Origin: Lycocorax pyrrhopterus obiensis
Lineage: Eukaryota; Chordata; Aves; Passeriformes; Paradisaeidae
Assembly (NCBI GenBank): GCA_014706295.1
Contig: JACSVZ010000001.1
Location: forward strand, 81,218,237 to 81,282,236
Length of the DNA stretch: 64,000 bases
Direction: 5' to 3'
Both the position numbers and the translations under genes were made by a program. The notes below the pieces were generated by a model. The model was not told where the DNA came from. It was given only the letters and a program-made list of their open reading frames with translations, and did no database searches. Positions within the stretch are counted from its first letter, which is position 1; every line of letters begins with the position of its first letter. This document shows positions 12,081 to 24,336 of the stretch, piece after piece.

Positions 12081-13623
12081 AATGGACAATAAAAGAGGCA
12101 ATTTTTTGTTTTATCTGTGCGTATTTATCATATGTCTCAGTTGCTGCAGCTCAAAAAAGAAAACACTTATTTAAAAAGTGATATGGTAACATCTGAAAAT
12201 TGTGTCTGAGAAAGTGAAGACAGAATTAGATTCAGTGAGACTAGAGTGACTTATAAGTTTGAACGAGGAGAAGGAAACAGATCTGCTTCTAGGAGTATCC
12301 TGGTGGCTTAGTTGAAGACTAACATGGTGTCATGCAGGCACCGAAATCATAAAGCTTGTTTATTGTGACTGTGTAGCTAAAGCAATAGAAAGCTTGAGAC
12401 TGTGACTGATAAATAGCTGGGTAATGAAAGATTCGCCTGCAGCCCATTAAAGAAATGATGAAAGACTGAAGTCTGCCACAAGGTTTCTGCAGCCTGACAT
12501 AGATGAGGTGGTGAAGACTGGGAGATATCCTGATCAGGCTAACAGATAACTAGTAAAAACTGAACACATGGATCTTGCATGCATATGTAGCCTGGGGCTA
12601 AAGATATTCACCAATTAAAAATGGTGTGATGAAAGATGGTAAGGGAAGATGGAAAACGCATGAGACAAGTGCAGGGAGCAATGTAAGTGGCTGGGAATGT
12701 GCCAAAGATCATGCAAAGTTATTGCACCAGCATTAGTGGGAGGTGAGAAGAGGACCACAGGAGCTAGAATAAAGGCATCAGACCAGTAAGACAGTGCAAA
12801 CATAGGGGCAGGATGGGAAGGCGAGCAGGGAGTATGGCTTTTAGTTCAGCAGAAGGGAACTGCAATGCAAAGAAAGTGAGCAGCCGTATGTGCTGGAGAG
12901 TTTATCAGCTTTGGGGCTTACTGTACCTTCCCATCTGTACATCACCGTCTGTGCACTTTAGGTGGTCCAATTCTGCTAAGAGTCAGGATGATCTGGCAGG
13001 ATGGGAAGGAGCATGGAAAAGGACATCGGAGGGTTGGTGATACTAGTGAGTCACAGGAAGAAATTATAAGTTTCAGCTGCAGGATAAAAAGAAGACAGGA
13101 CAGTTTTGATCAAGAACTTTGAATTCTGATGAGAGTGGAGGAGGGAGAATGATGTAGTGCAGTCCATAGGCTCAATGATGATAGAACACATGGTAAAGAG
13201 CATGAAAAATCTTATGTTCACATGAACACAAGCTGCTTGCCCTCTCCCCTCCCCTCTGCTCCCCTTCCATCCCATGCCCTCCCTTTTCACCTAGTCTCCA
13301 AACACAAATCTCCAGCCACTGCTTCCCACCCATTTCTTGACCTATTTGCTTTGTCGGAACACACAGATGGTATTTATTCTTAACTGTGTGGGAAGACAGC
13401 TCTAACCATACAACCCTTTCTCAGGGTTTACTATGTTTACCCAACTTGAAGTGGTAATTGGCCTGCCACAGCTTTTCAGAACTTCTCCCATGAGAAATGG
13501 GGATTGCCGGTTACTTCTTAGGCCCCGTAAGTGGTTTCCTCAGGGCTCCAAACATCCCTGCAGGCCTGTGAGATGCTGTGCTGACACCAATGAGGAGCAT
13601 GAGACAAGCTTGAAAATCTTCCT

Positions 13624-13664
13624 GCTTGAACAGATCTTGAACAGATCTTCAGGATCTTGAACAG
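13624..13664 (+). repeat. Local 12-bp imperfect triplication
   Basis: The string 'cttgaacagat' occurs twice back to back, and a third close copy ('cttgaacagag') follows after a short spacer that repeats 'gatctt'. It looks like a recent slippage duplication. No function inferred. Confidence 0.7.
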
Positions 13665-15182
13665 AGAACCCAGAACTGTAATTCCATATATGGTACATAC
13701 GAAAATTACATCATTCCTTGGCCAAAGTGTTCTAGCATTTTGTTGATTTTTGTAACTGTATCAAAAGGGTGGGAAGACAAATTTGTGATGGATGAGGTCT
13801 TTTGCTAAAGTAGCTCCCATAATATGAAGCTGACTACCCCTGCCTAACTTCTCCTTCTTGGGGCAAAAACTTTGCTCTTGGTTAAAATTTACAATTTCCT
13901 CTAGTTAATTTCACAAACTTCTAATTACAGACAGAGATTTTACAGTCTTTTAAGAAACCTTATTTTATGGACTGATTCATAATATAAACCGTCTCTCCAC
14001 AGTGATAGACACAGAAAGTCTGTAATTTGAATATTTGATGTCTTAATACTGTCTTTGGAAGAATTTTAAATCTCAAGTTGATTACAGTCATCCTTCCCAT
14101 AGGGCAATAAAAGCACTGTTCCACTTTTTAATACATTTGCTAATCAAACACTAAATATTCCCTCCAAACAAATCAGTGAGGCTCAGGAGAACATGAGAGT
14201 AGGCAGTCCAAGGGGTATTTAAAACGTCAGATGACTGTATGAGATAAGAAGGCCTGTGTGGGCTGACAAGTTTAATAAGCACTGCAGTATTTAGTAAGTC
14301 TCCTTGCTTAATAGCAGTTTCTTTAATGGAATAAGGTATCCAGGAAAGTCTGTCACTACTTTGAAGTACACATTTTTTTTAATCTAATTCCACCCAGTTG
14401 CATGTTCTACTCAGAGTGGTCTGAAAATCCACTCTCTTATGAGATGCCTCTTTCTGAACATCTTCAGCATTTTCATTGTGGCTGCTCATGGTCTACTACA
14501 ATACCAAAGCTCTTTCCAAACCTGAGAGGAACTTGATTTTTTTCATACACATGAATAAATATGCCTACATGGATTTGACAATAATTAAAATGTCCTACAA
14601 ATGCCCTTGCACTTTTCTGTTGATTTTAAATATACATTAAGATAATGGCTGTCCAGGAAAATGTAGGACAAGTTTTCAGCCTGACTTTGTCTGAAGTCTA
14701 ACTTCAGTATGACTAAAGCAGAAAAGAGGAAAAAGTAATGACCCTTGTAGTCTTTTCCCTACCTTTCATGCAGTATGTAAACCTACCTATATTTTCCATC
14801 TTGAAAGAATCCAAAAGTCAAGGAGTAACTTGCAGTATGTATGTAGTTTGCCGAATAAACACTTGGAAAGAGGAACTTCTATGCTCAATCCAAAATCTGA
14901 CACAAACCATTAAAATTAAAATTTTTGTTAGCTGTGTGTCTTGAGCTATTTAGCCACTTGTCAGAAAAGAGTGATGAAGAAAGTAAATACTAATAATGCT
15001 GACAGAGATTTCAAAAAATCTATTTCTAACAAATTTCAGTGAAAAGTAAGTACAACATTGATGGATTATGAGTACAAACCTGTACATTGTAATTTCAGAA
15101 TGAAAACTAATGCTAGATAGTTTTGTTAGGGTACCAAAGCAGTAATGACTGTGATCACCCCGAGCAGTCCCTGCATGTTATT

Positions 15183-15411
15183 GTTCTTTCTTTCTTTCTT
15201 TCTTTCTTTCTGTCTTTCTTTCTTTCTGTCTTTCTTTCTGTCTTTCCGTCTTTCCGTCTTTCCGTCTTTCCATCTTTCCTTCTGTCTTTCCTTCTGTCTT
15301 TCCTTCTGTCTTTCCTTCTTTCTTTCCTTCTTTCTTTCCTTCTTTCTTTCTTTCTTTCTTTCTTTCCTTCTTTCTTTCTTTCTTTCTTTCCTTCTTTCTT
15401 TCCTTTCTTGA
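15183..15411. repeat. (CTTT)n tetranucleotide microsatellite with interruptions
   Basis: About 230 bp of pyrimidine tetranucleotides on the + strand: CTTT units, a middle block with TGTC and CGTC variants (15211-15310), then CTTT mixed with CCTT units. Because the period (4) is not a multiple of 3 and no unit gives a stop, several frames stay open on both strands. The resulting Phe/Leu/Ser-rich and Lys/Glu/Arg-rich peptides are artefacts. A polypurine/polypyrimidine tract like this can form triplex DNA and is likely highly polymorphic. Confidence 0.95.
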
Positions 15412-15920
15412 TGTAATTGAGATGAAATGCTTGGTTTCTTTGTCCTGTTCTCTTCTGCAAAATGGTGTACTTCAGACTTCACTGAGTTACCGAGGATTTT
15501 CTGACCAGCACGACAGTGAGAGAAACATCAGGAACTAAGTAAAGGGTTTGAAAAATGTTCACAGGCAGGACTATTCTTCATCATGTACAAGATGGTAAAT
15601 TACCCTTTGTCAGTGCCTTGGTAGTGCTCACTGTCCCAGCTCACTCAGTGCTGGCCAGTGTCAGAGACAGGATGATGGACTTCTCAGCATGTTCATTTCC
15701 ATTAGCCCAGTTTACTGGGGATATCAGGTCATTGTTTCCAGTCCCCTTCTTCACTTTGATTCCTAAGGGCTGGGATGGAACTTGTGGTAATGAGCCTTGA
15801 AGCTAGTGGTAGTGAAGAAAAAAGGAAAAATGTGAGTAATTTTGTATCCTAATTGGCTTCAGAATACAGAGCAAAAACAGTTGGTTTGCAAGGACGAAAG
15901 TAAAGGTAGGATCAGGGGTT
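15412..15920. other. Anonymous DNA, no gene seen
   Basis: Sequence between the microsatellite and the SINE. One 81-codon frame (15555-15800) resembles nothing known. Confidence 0.5.
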
Positions 15921-16057
15921 TCACGAAATCAGAGAGTTTTCTGAGTGGGAAGTGACCCACAAGGATGACTGAGTCCAACTCTTAAGTGAAGGGCCCATGC
16001 AGGGATCAAACTCACAATCATCTGTAGCTTTTTCTACTTTTTGCCACTATTAGCACC
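15921..16057 (-). mobile_element. tRNA-Ile-headed SINE with CR1 tail (TguSINE1-like)
   Basis: Read on the minus strand, the head resembles isoleucine tRNA: '+' 16047-16056 ('attagcaccc') is the complement of the anticodon-arm region GGTGCTAAT, and '+' 16002-16012 ('ggatcaaactc') is a degenerate complement of a pol III B box. '+' 15989-16000 ('aagggcccatgc') matches the acceptor/T-arm end. The 3' part (+ 15925-15983: 'gaagtgacccacaagga', 'gagtccaactctt') is a CR1 3' tail, as expected for a SINE mobilised by CR1. About 25 pyrimidine-rich bases (16021-16044) separate the T-arm from the anticodon arm, and the A box is missing, so the copy is degraded. Such SINEs are known from passerines; the family name is my inference. 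Confidence 0.7.
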
Positions 16058-18431
16058 CAAAATCTTGTTTATGAGTGAAGAGGAAGCACATCTTTTATCA
16101 ATATATGTATATCCAATAATTAAATTTTAGCATACTCAAAGTCTTATCATTCTAATCGTTGTTAGTCCAGATAGAATCCACGCATGGTAGCTTTTCCATC
16201 ATTTCATGTCTTGAAGTCAAAGTTGCATAATCTTCTATAATATTCTACAGGAAGGGAGGAAAAGGAAGGAGGTAAGACCTAATGCCAAAATGACATGGCA
16301 AAACCATAGAAGTTTCAGTTCTTCAGGAAGGCAAAGAAAACTGTCAGTCAAAAGTGTGCTCCCCCAAAAGCAGGAGCAGCTGTTAGGCATTTGTGGTGAG
16401 TGGAAGGTGTCCTCAGTAGCACTCTAAGGAGGACTCCTGCACATCCCCTCTCCTCAGAGATGAAATGGGATGGGCACACAGAGCCTTGCAGACAGATTTC
16501 ATCTCCTTGTGCCTCCCGTAAAATGCCAATGTGACCGAGTACCCATCTCATGTCCTGACCATTTCTCCTCCCCTCCAACCTGAACTCCATCTTCATCACT
16601 TTCTGCTTTACTTGCCTCACCTTTCAAGTAGGGATCCTATATTCTATCCTAAACCTTATTCTCCCTCTCCCCAAACAGCTGTGATCTCTGTCCCAGCTGG
16701 AGCAAAAACTGCTGCCCACCAGCATTCCCACAGTATCTCTCCATGTGAAAAGCCTCCCTACCAGCTTTCCAGGGATAGGACTTCCTTCCTGCCATCAGAA
16801 AAACAATTTCTCTCTGTGTCATTTGAAGCTTGGATGAGGCCCTGGATACTCCATTTAGTCACTGCTACCGATATTTAGAGATACTGTATATGTTAACCTG
16901 CTCTGTCACCACTTCCTATGTACCCTTTAATACCTCTGTGGGACTATAACACTGTTGGCTTTAAGAGGAGATCATGAGGCAATGGGAGAGGCCACATGAT
17001 GTTCTGGTTCAACTGTAACTTGCTTATACAGATTTCCTGGTACTCCGGCAGTTTGTCAGATTTAATTTTTAGAAATGCAGTGCATTTCGAATAAATACAA
17101 ATTTTAAACCTAGCAGCACAGAGCAAAATTTCCAATACATGAGAATATCTATGGAATGCAATAAATGAAGCTGGATTTTTAAATTATTATTATTATTATT
17201 TTAAATTGCTCTGACATGTGGAGAGAAAAGAGATTAGAGGATAGTAGTTTTATAAAGGAAAAAAAGTGACAAAATTTTGCACTGAAGAAAAGAGAAGGAA
17301 ATTCTTTTCCTTCTAGAAATAATGTAATTGACACAGAGTGTACACTTTTCACTGTTGTTTAAGCAGGGTATTTTTTATTCCTTTGATTATTCCTCCTCCA
17401 TCTTTCCCGTGCATCCAGGATGTTTGATAGGTCCCTGTGAGTAGTAAAACCACACATTAATTCTGTGGACTTAACTGTCCTTCTTTGTCAATCAGGCATG
17501 AGTCCTGGAATTTCTGAGCAATACATTTTCCCAGATCAGATAGCATTTTTTCTGTTCTCTTCCAATTTGGACTCATTTCCAAATTATCCTCTTCCACTGC
17601 TAAGAATCTCACTTGAGTGAGATTTGACACTTCAGTCCTCAGTGTTTCAGAGATGAACTCACAGCTAGTATAAATCTAGAAGCTTGTTCTGTTTATGAAC
17701 AAGTTTCTGTGCAACAAATGTCTGCATTGGCAGCAAACTAAACCAGGGACTAAATGTCTCTGCTGCTGCTGTATTCACATTGGTACGAACGGAGTGCAAT
17801 AAATGAAACATTAACCTCATCCTAACCAGTTTATATCTGTCAGCTTAGCCAAAGTAGCTCATTACAACTATCAGTGTGGTACAAACTCAGTTCAAACAGA
17901 TCAGGTTAAACTGCAGCATAAGTTGTTTCTTAGTTACCATGTGATCCATCTACACTGTGTCATTCAAATTATTTGAACACAGGTACATCAGCTGATTATG
18001 ATGAAGCTTCTCTCGACAGTCATGGATTCTGCTCTTTTATTTAAAATCCTAGGCCTTCGAGCCAGATGAATGCCACGGAATCTCAGTTTCTTCATCAGAA
18101 ATCTTAAAGGTGAAAAAAGCAACAAAGCAAACAAAAATCCTTAATACATAACCTAATTATTTTCAAAAGTAAGAAATTAAGTAAAAAAAAAATTTAATAC
18201 ATTGTTTTTAGATGTAAAGATTTTCATCCATTCTCATAACTTCAGGAGGCTTTAATTAGATGTCACTCTGATGTCTTATCTCCATGGCTTTTTGTAGTTT
18301 AAAAAACTGTAAAATCAAAACAGCAAAAAAAAATTATGTGACAGATATTAATCCCATCACTCAGGTACAGCAGGTCTGCTTATACCTCTCTATTCATGCA
18401 AGCTGATCACACCCAGAAGCAAACACTAAAG
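16058..18431. other. Anonymous DNA, no gene seen
   Basis: About 2.4 kb without a recognised element except the (ATT)n run at 17183-17200. A 115-codon frame at 16531-16878 is not recognisable and has no splice or promoter context that I can defend. Confidence 0.55.
17183..17200. repeat. (ATT)n microsatellite
   Basis: Six ATT units (attattattattattatt) followed by a short T run. Confidence 0.8.
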
Positions 18432-18635
18432 GAATCATAGTACCAATGATATAGAGCAGTTTGGGTTGGAAGGGACCTTAAAGACCATCTCATTCCAACT
18501 CTCCTGCCATGGGCAGGGACACCTTCCACTAGACCAGGTTGCTCAGAGCCCCATCCAACCTGGCTTTGAGCATTTCCAGGGATGGGGCATCCACGACTTC
18601 TCTGGACAACCTGTTTCAGTGCTTCACTAGTGCTT
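18432..18635 (-). mobile_element. CR1 LINE 3' tail, minus strand
   Basis: The + strand gives the reverse complement of a CR1 3' end: degraded terminal repeat ('gaatcatag', 18432-18440), 'gtttgggttggaaggga', 'aggttgctcagagccccat', 'gatggggcatccacgac', 'ctctggacaacctgtttc'. Similarity stops near 18635, so only about 200 bp of 3' end remain. The 60-codon + strand frame across it is antisense to the element. Confidence 0.92.
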
Positions 18636-21600
18636 TTGCCCTAGGAAAAACCTGCTCTCCCCCAGCACAAAGACTTGTCAGAGTAAAGGAAGATGAACTA
18701 AGCCTGGCAGAAACATGCTAGATGCAATAGCTCCCCTCAGAGCTTTTCAGTGTGCAGTGGATAGAAGCTCAGATTACTCATTTCATGAGTATTTTCCTGC
18801 AAAATCTTCCTTTTCATCTGAACTGCACAGGAAGCTTAACAGGAAATCTAAGAGATTCCCTGTTAAGGGATAATCAACTTCACAAAGTGTAACATCACAA
18901 TGTACTTTATGGTCTCTGGCCATTCTTATTCTTTCCCTGCCAACAATTCCTTCAGCACAGCTACAAATCCCATTAGGTGAGGTCACCAGCTCGAATGAAG
19001 AAAAACATGTTCTAATGCACATTTCCCGGTGTCACCCCAGGCAATGCATTATTATGGCAGGCATTTGGGTGATGCCCAGGGACAGAAACCATGTCAGTTA
19101 TAAATACTTTTGGAAAAAAACCAAACCCGTCAGACCATTGCAGGCGACAGGGTTGTACTCCACTGTTACTGCAGAGCTATCAGGTGTGATGCTGGCAGCC
19201 ATCAGTTGCTGTTGCTAAAATTCAACCTAATTGTCACTTCGCTGATAATTTTTGGAGCCAGAAGTAAGTCTTGAGCGGGTGCCACATGAAGAAAGGTAAA
19301 ACATTAGTGTTAACGTTATTGTTTTCTGGAAGGAATGTACCTGGTAAATTATGGGCAAACAAATAATTTTCACTGAAAGAAATGCCACTGTTTCTTTAAA
19401 AATATCAAAGAGACTTTACTTAAAAGTACCCTTTTAAAATGTAATACCACTTACCCTACTTTCCACTCCTTCTGACAAAACCATTGAAATAGAACATACC
19501 TGAATAGTCACTTTTTGAAAAATGGCACATCTTTAACTTTTTTGCACTGTTGCTATTTGCAGTATCCAGTTTCAGATTGTTCCTGTCTTTTGAAAACAAC
19601 ATGCAGCTGGAAACCTCTTTCCAATATGTATTCATTTAGTAGTGAGGCCAGCTTTTGGTTTTAATAATTACTATTGACAAGGTTTAAGAGTTTGCTCTGC
19701 ATAAATGCCTTTGGATCTTTTTTCACCGCTTCTGTAGAAAGTTGTCTAAGAAAATAAATGCTCGTTACATTGAAATACCAGTGTGTTCTGTAAGCCCTTA
19801 TGATACTTTTCTCCTGTATTTTTATGCTGCATGTCTGGGTGCACTTCTGCCAATAGTGCATTTAATACATAGCAGTTTCATGCTCCTTTTTTCTTGGAAA
19901 TTGTTCATTATGTGTTTGTGTTACTTTTCTTCATCGATGGAGTTCCACAAGAAACTTTCCTAGAACCAGAAGACAAAAGCAGAGGAACTCTCTAAGGTTT
20001 CACAATAGCAGGAACTTTCCAAGAAAACTTAGCAGTCACGTCAGACAGGAAAATTACATTCCCTTTGATTCTAGTCATGTTTGTTTGCTAATCCATTTCT
20101 TTTCTGATATTCCAGTCTTCTGGGCAGAATAAAAAACAACCTTTTAAACATTCTTCATGTTAGAAAAAGGTGTTCTGTTTGTCCTTGTGGATAAATGAGT
20201 TCTCCCTACTGTGAATTTTTCTTTTGATCTGCTTTGCTGCAAGATGATTAACACTCATTTTTGGGCCAGTAACATGTTTCCAGTATGCCATTTTCAAGGT
20301 CTGAAGCCTGATCATCCTGTAAGGCTGGAGAGTGTTCTGCATGCTGAATCACAGAGGCTGAGTTGCTGAAGGGGACATACTATATTTGTTAGAAGCTGAA
20401 GATGTCAGGCTATCGTCCTGGAAAGTGATATTTTCGATATAGAAACATCACTTTGGAGGAGGGTTTATGCATCCTTTTTAAGCTTAATTTCTTGGGTTAA
20501 TTGAAAATGGAGGTATCTAGCTACATGTCTGAGAGGGCACAAAATTTGAATATTTTAAGCATGAAAAATATCTGTAAAACATTAAAAATAATTTTTCTGT
20601 AACCTGTGTAGCATATGTGTAACAGCTAAATTTATTTGGCAGACTGAGATTTGCTTCATAGGCTTCAAAACCTTGTTTCCAAAACATTTGAATTTAACAT
20701 CTCTCAGTGTGTGCTTATTTGGCAGAATTTCTGAAAACTTCAGCTATCATCTACCATGACAAAATTCTAACCTTGGCTAACATAAATGGAGTTCTTCATG
20801 CAAAGAAGTCAAGAAAAGAAGACCCAAAACAAAGAGAAGCAAATACCCTGGACAGATATTTTCAAATGTCATTTATGTATGGTATTCATGTCATTGTGAT
20901 TGTTTTAGGTAAACACCAGCAATTGTCCACACAGAAGGTAATGTAGAGAATGTCTGATAACAAGAGTAAAACTGTCATGTAAGTAATTTGCTTTCAAAAT
21001 CATTCACTACAGGCTTTTTTTAAAATCAGGACAACTCTGAAATTCAGTTGGTTATTGTTTTAATATTTTGCTCTTTTTAATTCAAGTTAAAACTAGAATA
21101 AAACATGTTCATCTTTATTTTGTGTATTCAATACATGAGTGAGTCAAGCCCTGGGGAAAGTGCTAATTACACCTAGCCACATCACATTGTGGGGAAAGTA
21201 GATACTGTTGGAGCTTAAACCAAGATTTATGCCTTTATAAACATAGGGTTTACATCATATATAAAATTAGATATAACTTGGACATTCCTATTACTAAAAA
21301 ATCTGCAAAACAATCCTGGCTATCTGTATGCAGGATAACCTCATTTACGACATCCCATGGAAGACAAGTGCTGTAACTGAAAGGATGTTACTCCAAATGA
21401 ATTTTCCCAACAGAAGCTACTGCTGAATCATCTTATTTCCTGTGTATTGAAACAAATTGAAAGCAAGGGCCTTCCTAGTCACAACATGTTACTGGAAATT
21501 CAGTATTAGAAGCTATTCTGTGCTTTAAAAGCACAAGTAGTGAAAGATGCCTTAACTGCAGATACTGCATGTGCTGCTCCCTTTTCAGGTGAGATATACA

Positions 21601-22256
21601 GGAAAGCAAGAAAGCATTCAGATAGATAAAGTCTTTTGGAAGTCAAGGGCATTAAAATGCTCAAAGTCTGGAAGAGCGCTTTGAGATATACTTTCAGGTA
21701 ACCTAAGGAGGAAACTGGGAGTTTGCTGAATTAAACACTTGTCAAGAAACCAAAGTTGTAAAGCCAGTTCTGCTATCCTCATTATGTGTGGGATGTGTGG
21801 GATCTTGGAGCATAACCGGCTTTCAGCAAGCTGCAGCGTGGCTCTCTCCAAGCGCTGTGCTGGGAAGCTGTCCAAGGGATATTGACTTCTGGTTTTCTGG
21901 ATCCAGGAAATAGTACTGTCAAGTCCTGAGGGTAAAACTAATCCTTATTTAATTAAGAATTTTGATTAACTGAGTTTGGGTAAACAGGATGGTAAAGTAA
22001 CCAAAATATTTTGAAAGCAACACATAGGAACTGAAAGGCAGGTCCCCATCCAGCTACTTGCCAGTAAAGATACACTCTTAGTCTCTCTGCTCTTGCAGCT
22101 TCTGGGGATTAAAATGCAGCTTCCTGGCTGCAAAAGGATCAGTGTGAGCAGAGATGGGAGAACACTTTGGTAAAGCTTGTGCAAGGCACCTGTCAGCAGT
22201 GTTTTATAGCATTAGCTGTGCTACCAACTGTGTTAGAAGAAAAAAAATGAACCTTC
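18636..22256. other. Anonymous DNA, no gene seen
   Basis: About 3.6 kb of AT-rich, unique-looking sequence. Frames reach 85 codons. The frame at 20707-20946 was examined for an exon and rejected. No repeat family recognised. Confidence 0.55.
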
Positions 22257-22817
22257 ACACTGGGTCTGCTTGAGATGAAGTAAATTTGCATAGCAGCCTG
22301 GAGGACACTGTTTTGGATCTGTGGCCAAATCAGTGTTGATAACGTATTTTAGCTATTGCTGAAAAGTGTTTGTCCAGTGTCGAGGCCTTTACTTTTTCCT
22401 ACTGTCCCCTCCCCAGTAGGCTGGCAGTGGACAAGAAGTTGGGAGAAAACACAACCAGCACAGCTGACCCAAGCCAGCCAATGGGCTGTTCTAACCCTAT
22501 GTTGACAGGCTCAGCTATAAAAGCTCAGAGAAAGACAAAGAAAATGGGATGTCTGACATTTGTCTTCCCAAGTAACCACTGCATGCAATGAAGCTCTGCC
22601 TTCTAGAGATGGCTGAACATTCACCTGCTGATGAGAAGTAGTGAATTAATCCTTTCTTTTTGTTTTGCTTGCATGTGATGCCTTGCTTTTTACTTATTGA
22701 ACTGTCTTTATCTCAACCCATGAGGTGTTTTTGCTTTTGTCCTTCTGACTCTCTCTCCCATCCCTCTTGGGAGGCAACTGGGTGGAGCTTACCTGCTTGC
22801 TGGGGTCAACCCACCAC
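22257..22817 (+). mobile_element. ERVL-type solo LTR, + strand
   Basis: The block follows a common avian ERVL LTR from end to end: U3 start ('ggtctgcttgagatgaag' against the family's tggtttcagctgggatagag), 'agtgttgataacgtatttt', 'cacagctgacccaa', a CCAAT box (22478-22482) and a TATA box ('tataaaag', 22516-22523). It continues through the R/U5 part ('ctttatctcaacccatgag') to the 3' end 'gggtcaacccaccaca'. No primer-binding site or gag follows, so it is a solo LTR, presumably left by LTR-LTR recombination. The 5' edge is placed by similarity and could shift by about 10 bp. Target duplications are not evident. Confidence 0.8.
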
Positions 22818-23825
22818 AATCTTGCAACAAGGCCCTAACAAGTTCTTCTCTCTGCCTCTCCCTCCAAACCTTCACCTTTAAACATTTTTCCCTTTCAACT
22901 TATACAAAACATGCCCAAGAGATACTCAGTAATGGACCAAAAGAAGAAACATGTCAGTATGCAGTTGAATACTTAATTCAGGAGCAGAGCTGTGAGGACA
23001 CATGCAAAGGAGGCACTCAGAAATTAAGGCTGGCATCTTTTGAGTGAGCTGCTCCTTTGATTCTGATTTGTCCAATTGTTATTTAATACATGTGATGTAA
23101 CTGCTCTGGTTGTGTGACTGACCTCTTTGGAACGCTCTGCCAAAGGCTGTCCTCAGTGGTAGCCATGCAACTGCATTGATTTCCGTGAGATTGCACAGGC
23201 GTGTTTGCAGACACAAGATCACCTCAGCGGCGTGCCCTCCTCCACTGCAGAATCACCCACTGTTTAGGTCTCATTTTTGTCATCAGAGCTGGTTGCTGCT
23301 TGCATAACTATTGTATCAGTGTATGAGTGATTCTGTTCTCCAGTTTGTACAAAGGCATGTTGTCCTTTGTCTGTGCCAGGTCATCCCAGGAGAGCTTCCT
23401 CCTAAATCACCTCCTTTGCCTCTTCACTCATTAGCTGATCAGAATCCTCTTTCCAAATCATCAGAGAAAATTTGATTATTTTACTTTACAACAAAAAAGA
23501 ATTAATTTAAAATGGAAATGATAGAGAAATATTTTGAGGCACTAACAAAGTTCTTTGACAAAATTTTCGTAGGAGCTTACTGTTCAGATCATTCTGAACT
23601 GTCACACTCCACAGATAGATAGAAAAGCCCTATATGCAAATGTGGGCTGTACAGGCCCCTGATCCAAAAAACATGTTGATTCTTAAGGAGGGTGACAAAG
23701 GTCTCTTCTCCAGGCAAAAAACATGCATTTATTCCCACAGAGGATTGAACATACCCCCACACCACAGACAGCAAGGTGCTGTGTGCTAACACAGGCTGAA
23801 TAGGTCCCTGTCCTAAGGAGGGACA
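22818..23825. other. Anonymous DNA, no gene seen
   Basis: About 1 kb after the solo LTR. No ERV internal sequence, primer-binding site or other repeat is recognisable. Frames are 79 codons or shorter. Confidence 0.55.
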
Positions 23826-24336
23826 CATAATGTGTCCAGCTCTGGAGTCCTCAGCACAGGAAAGACCTGCATCTGTTACAGGAGGTCCAGAGGAGGGTCA
23901 CAAAGATCATGAGAGAGCTGGCCTACCTCTCCTGTGAAAAAAGGCTGTAAGAGCTGGGGTTGTTCAGCCTGGAGAAGAGAAGCCTCCAGGGATACCTTCT
24001 AACAGCCTTCTAGTACCTAAAGAGGAGCCTACAGGAAAGATGGGGACAGACTTTTTAACAGGATGATAGGACAGGGTGATAGGACAAGAGGTAATGATTT
24101 TAATCTGAAAGAGGGTAGATTTAGACAAGATGCAAGAAAAAATGAGGGTGATGAGGCACTTGAACAGGTTTCTCAGAGAGATGGCAGATGCCCCATTCCT
24201 GGACACATTCAAGGCTGGGCTGGATGGGGCTCTGAGCAACCTGGTCTAGTGAAAGGTGTCCCTGCCCATGGCAGTGGGTTTGGACTAGATGACGTTTAAT
24301 GGTCCCTTCTAACCCAAACAATTCTTTGATTCTCTG
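23826..24336 (+). mobile_element. CR1 LINE, 5'-truncated, + strand
   Basis: RT C-terminal region plus 3' UTR of CR1: 'tgtccagctctggagtcctc', 'ggttgttcagcctggagaag', 'gaaagagggtagatttagac', 'ggctgggctggatggggctc', then 'ggtcccttctaacccaaac' and the terminal repeat 'attctttgattctctg'. A roughly 13-bp duplication ('ataggacagggtgataggac') lies at about 24066. Frames are broken (78 codons at most), so it is non-functional. Confidence 0.93.

Larger units (their letters stand above)
11496..15182. other. Anonymous DNA, no gene seen
   Basis: About 3.7 kb of AT-rich sequence. It contains a short (GATA)n run near 12066-12080 and a three-copy 12-bp repeat at 13624-13664, listed separately. Open frames up to 79 codons match nothing recognisable. 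Confidence 0.55.

Noticed and set aside
15123..15482. Open frames of 88-118 codons on both strands over the (CTTT)n tract as low-complexity proteins
   Set aside because: They follow from a period-4 repeat that lacks stop codons in several frames; flanks show no coding signal.
20707..20946. 79-codon + strand frame after a 'ctctcag' that resembles a splice acceptor
   Set aside because: No convincing donor site or protein similarity; AG-preceded frames of this length are expected by chance.
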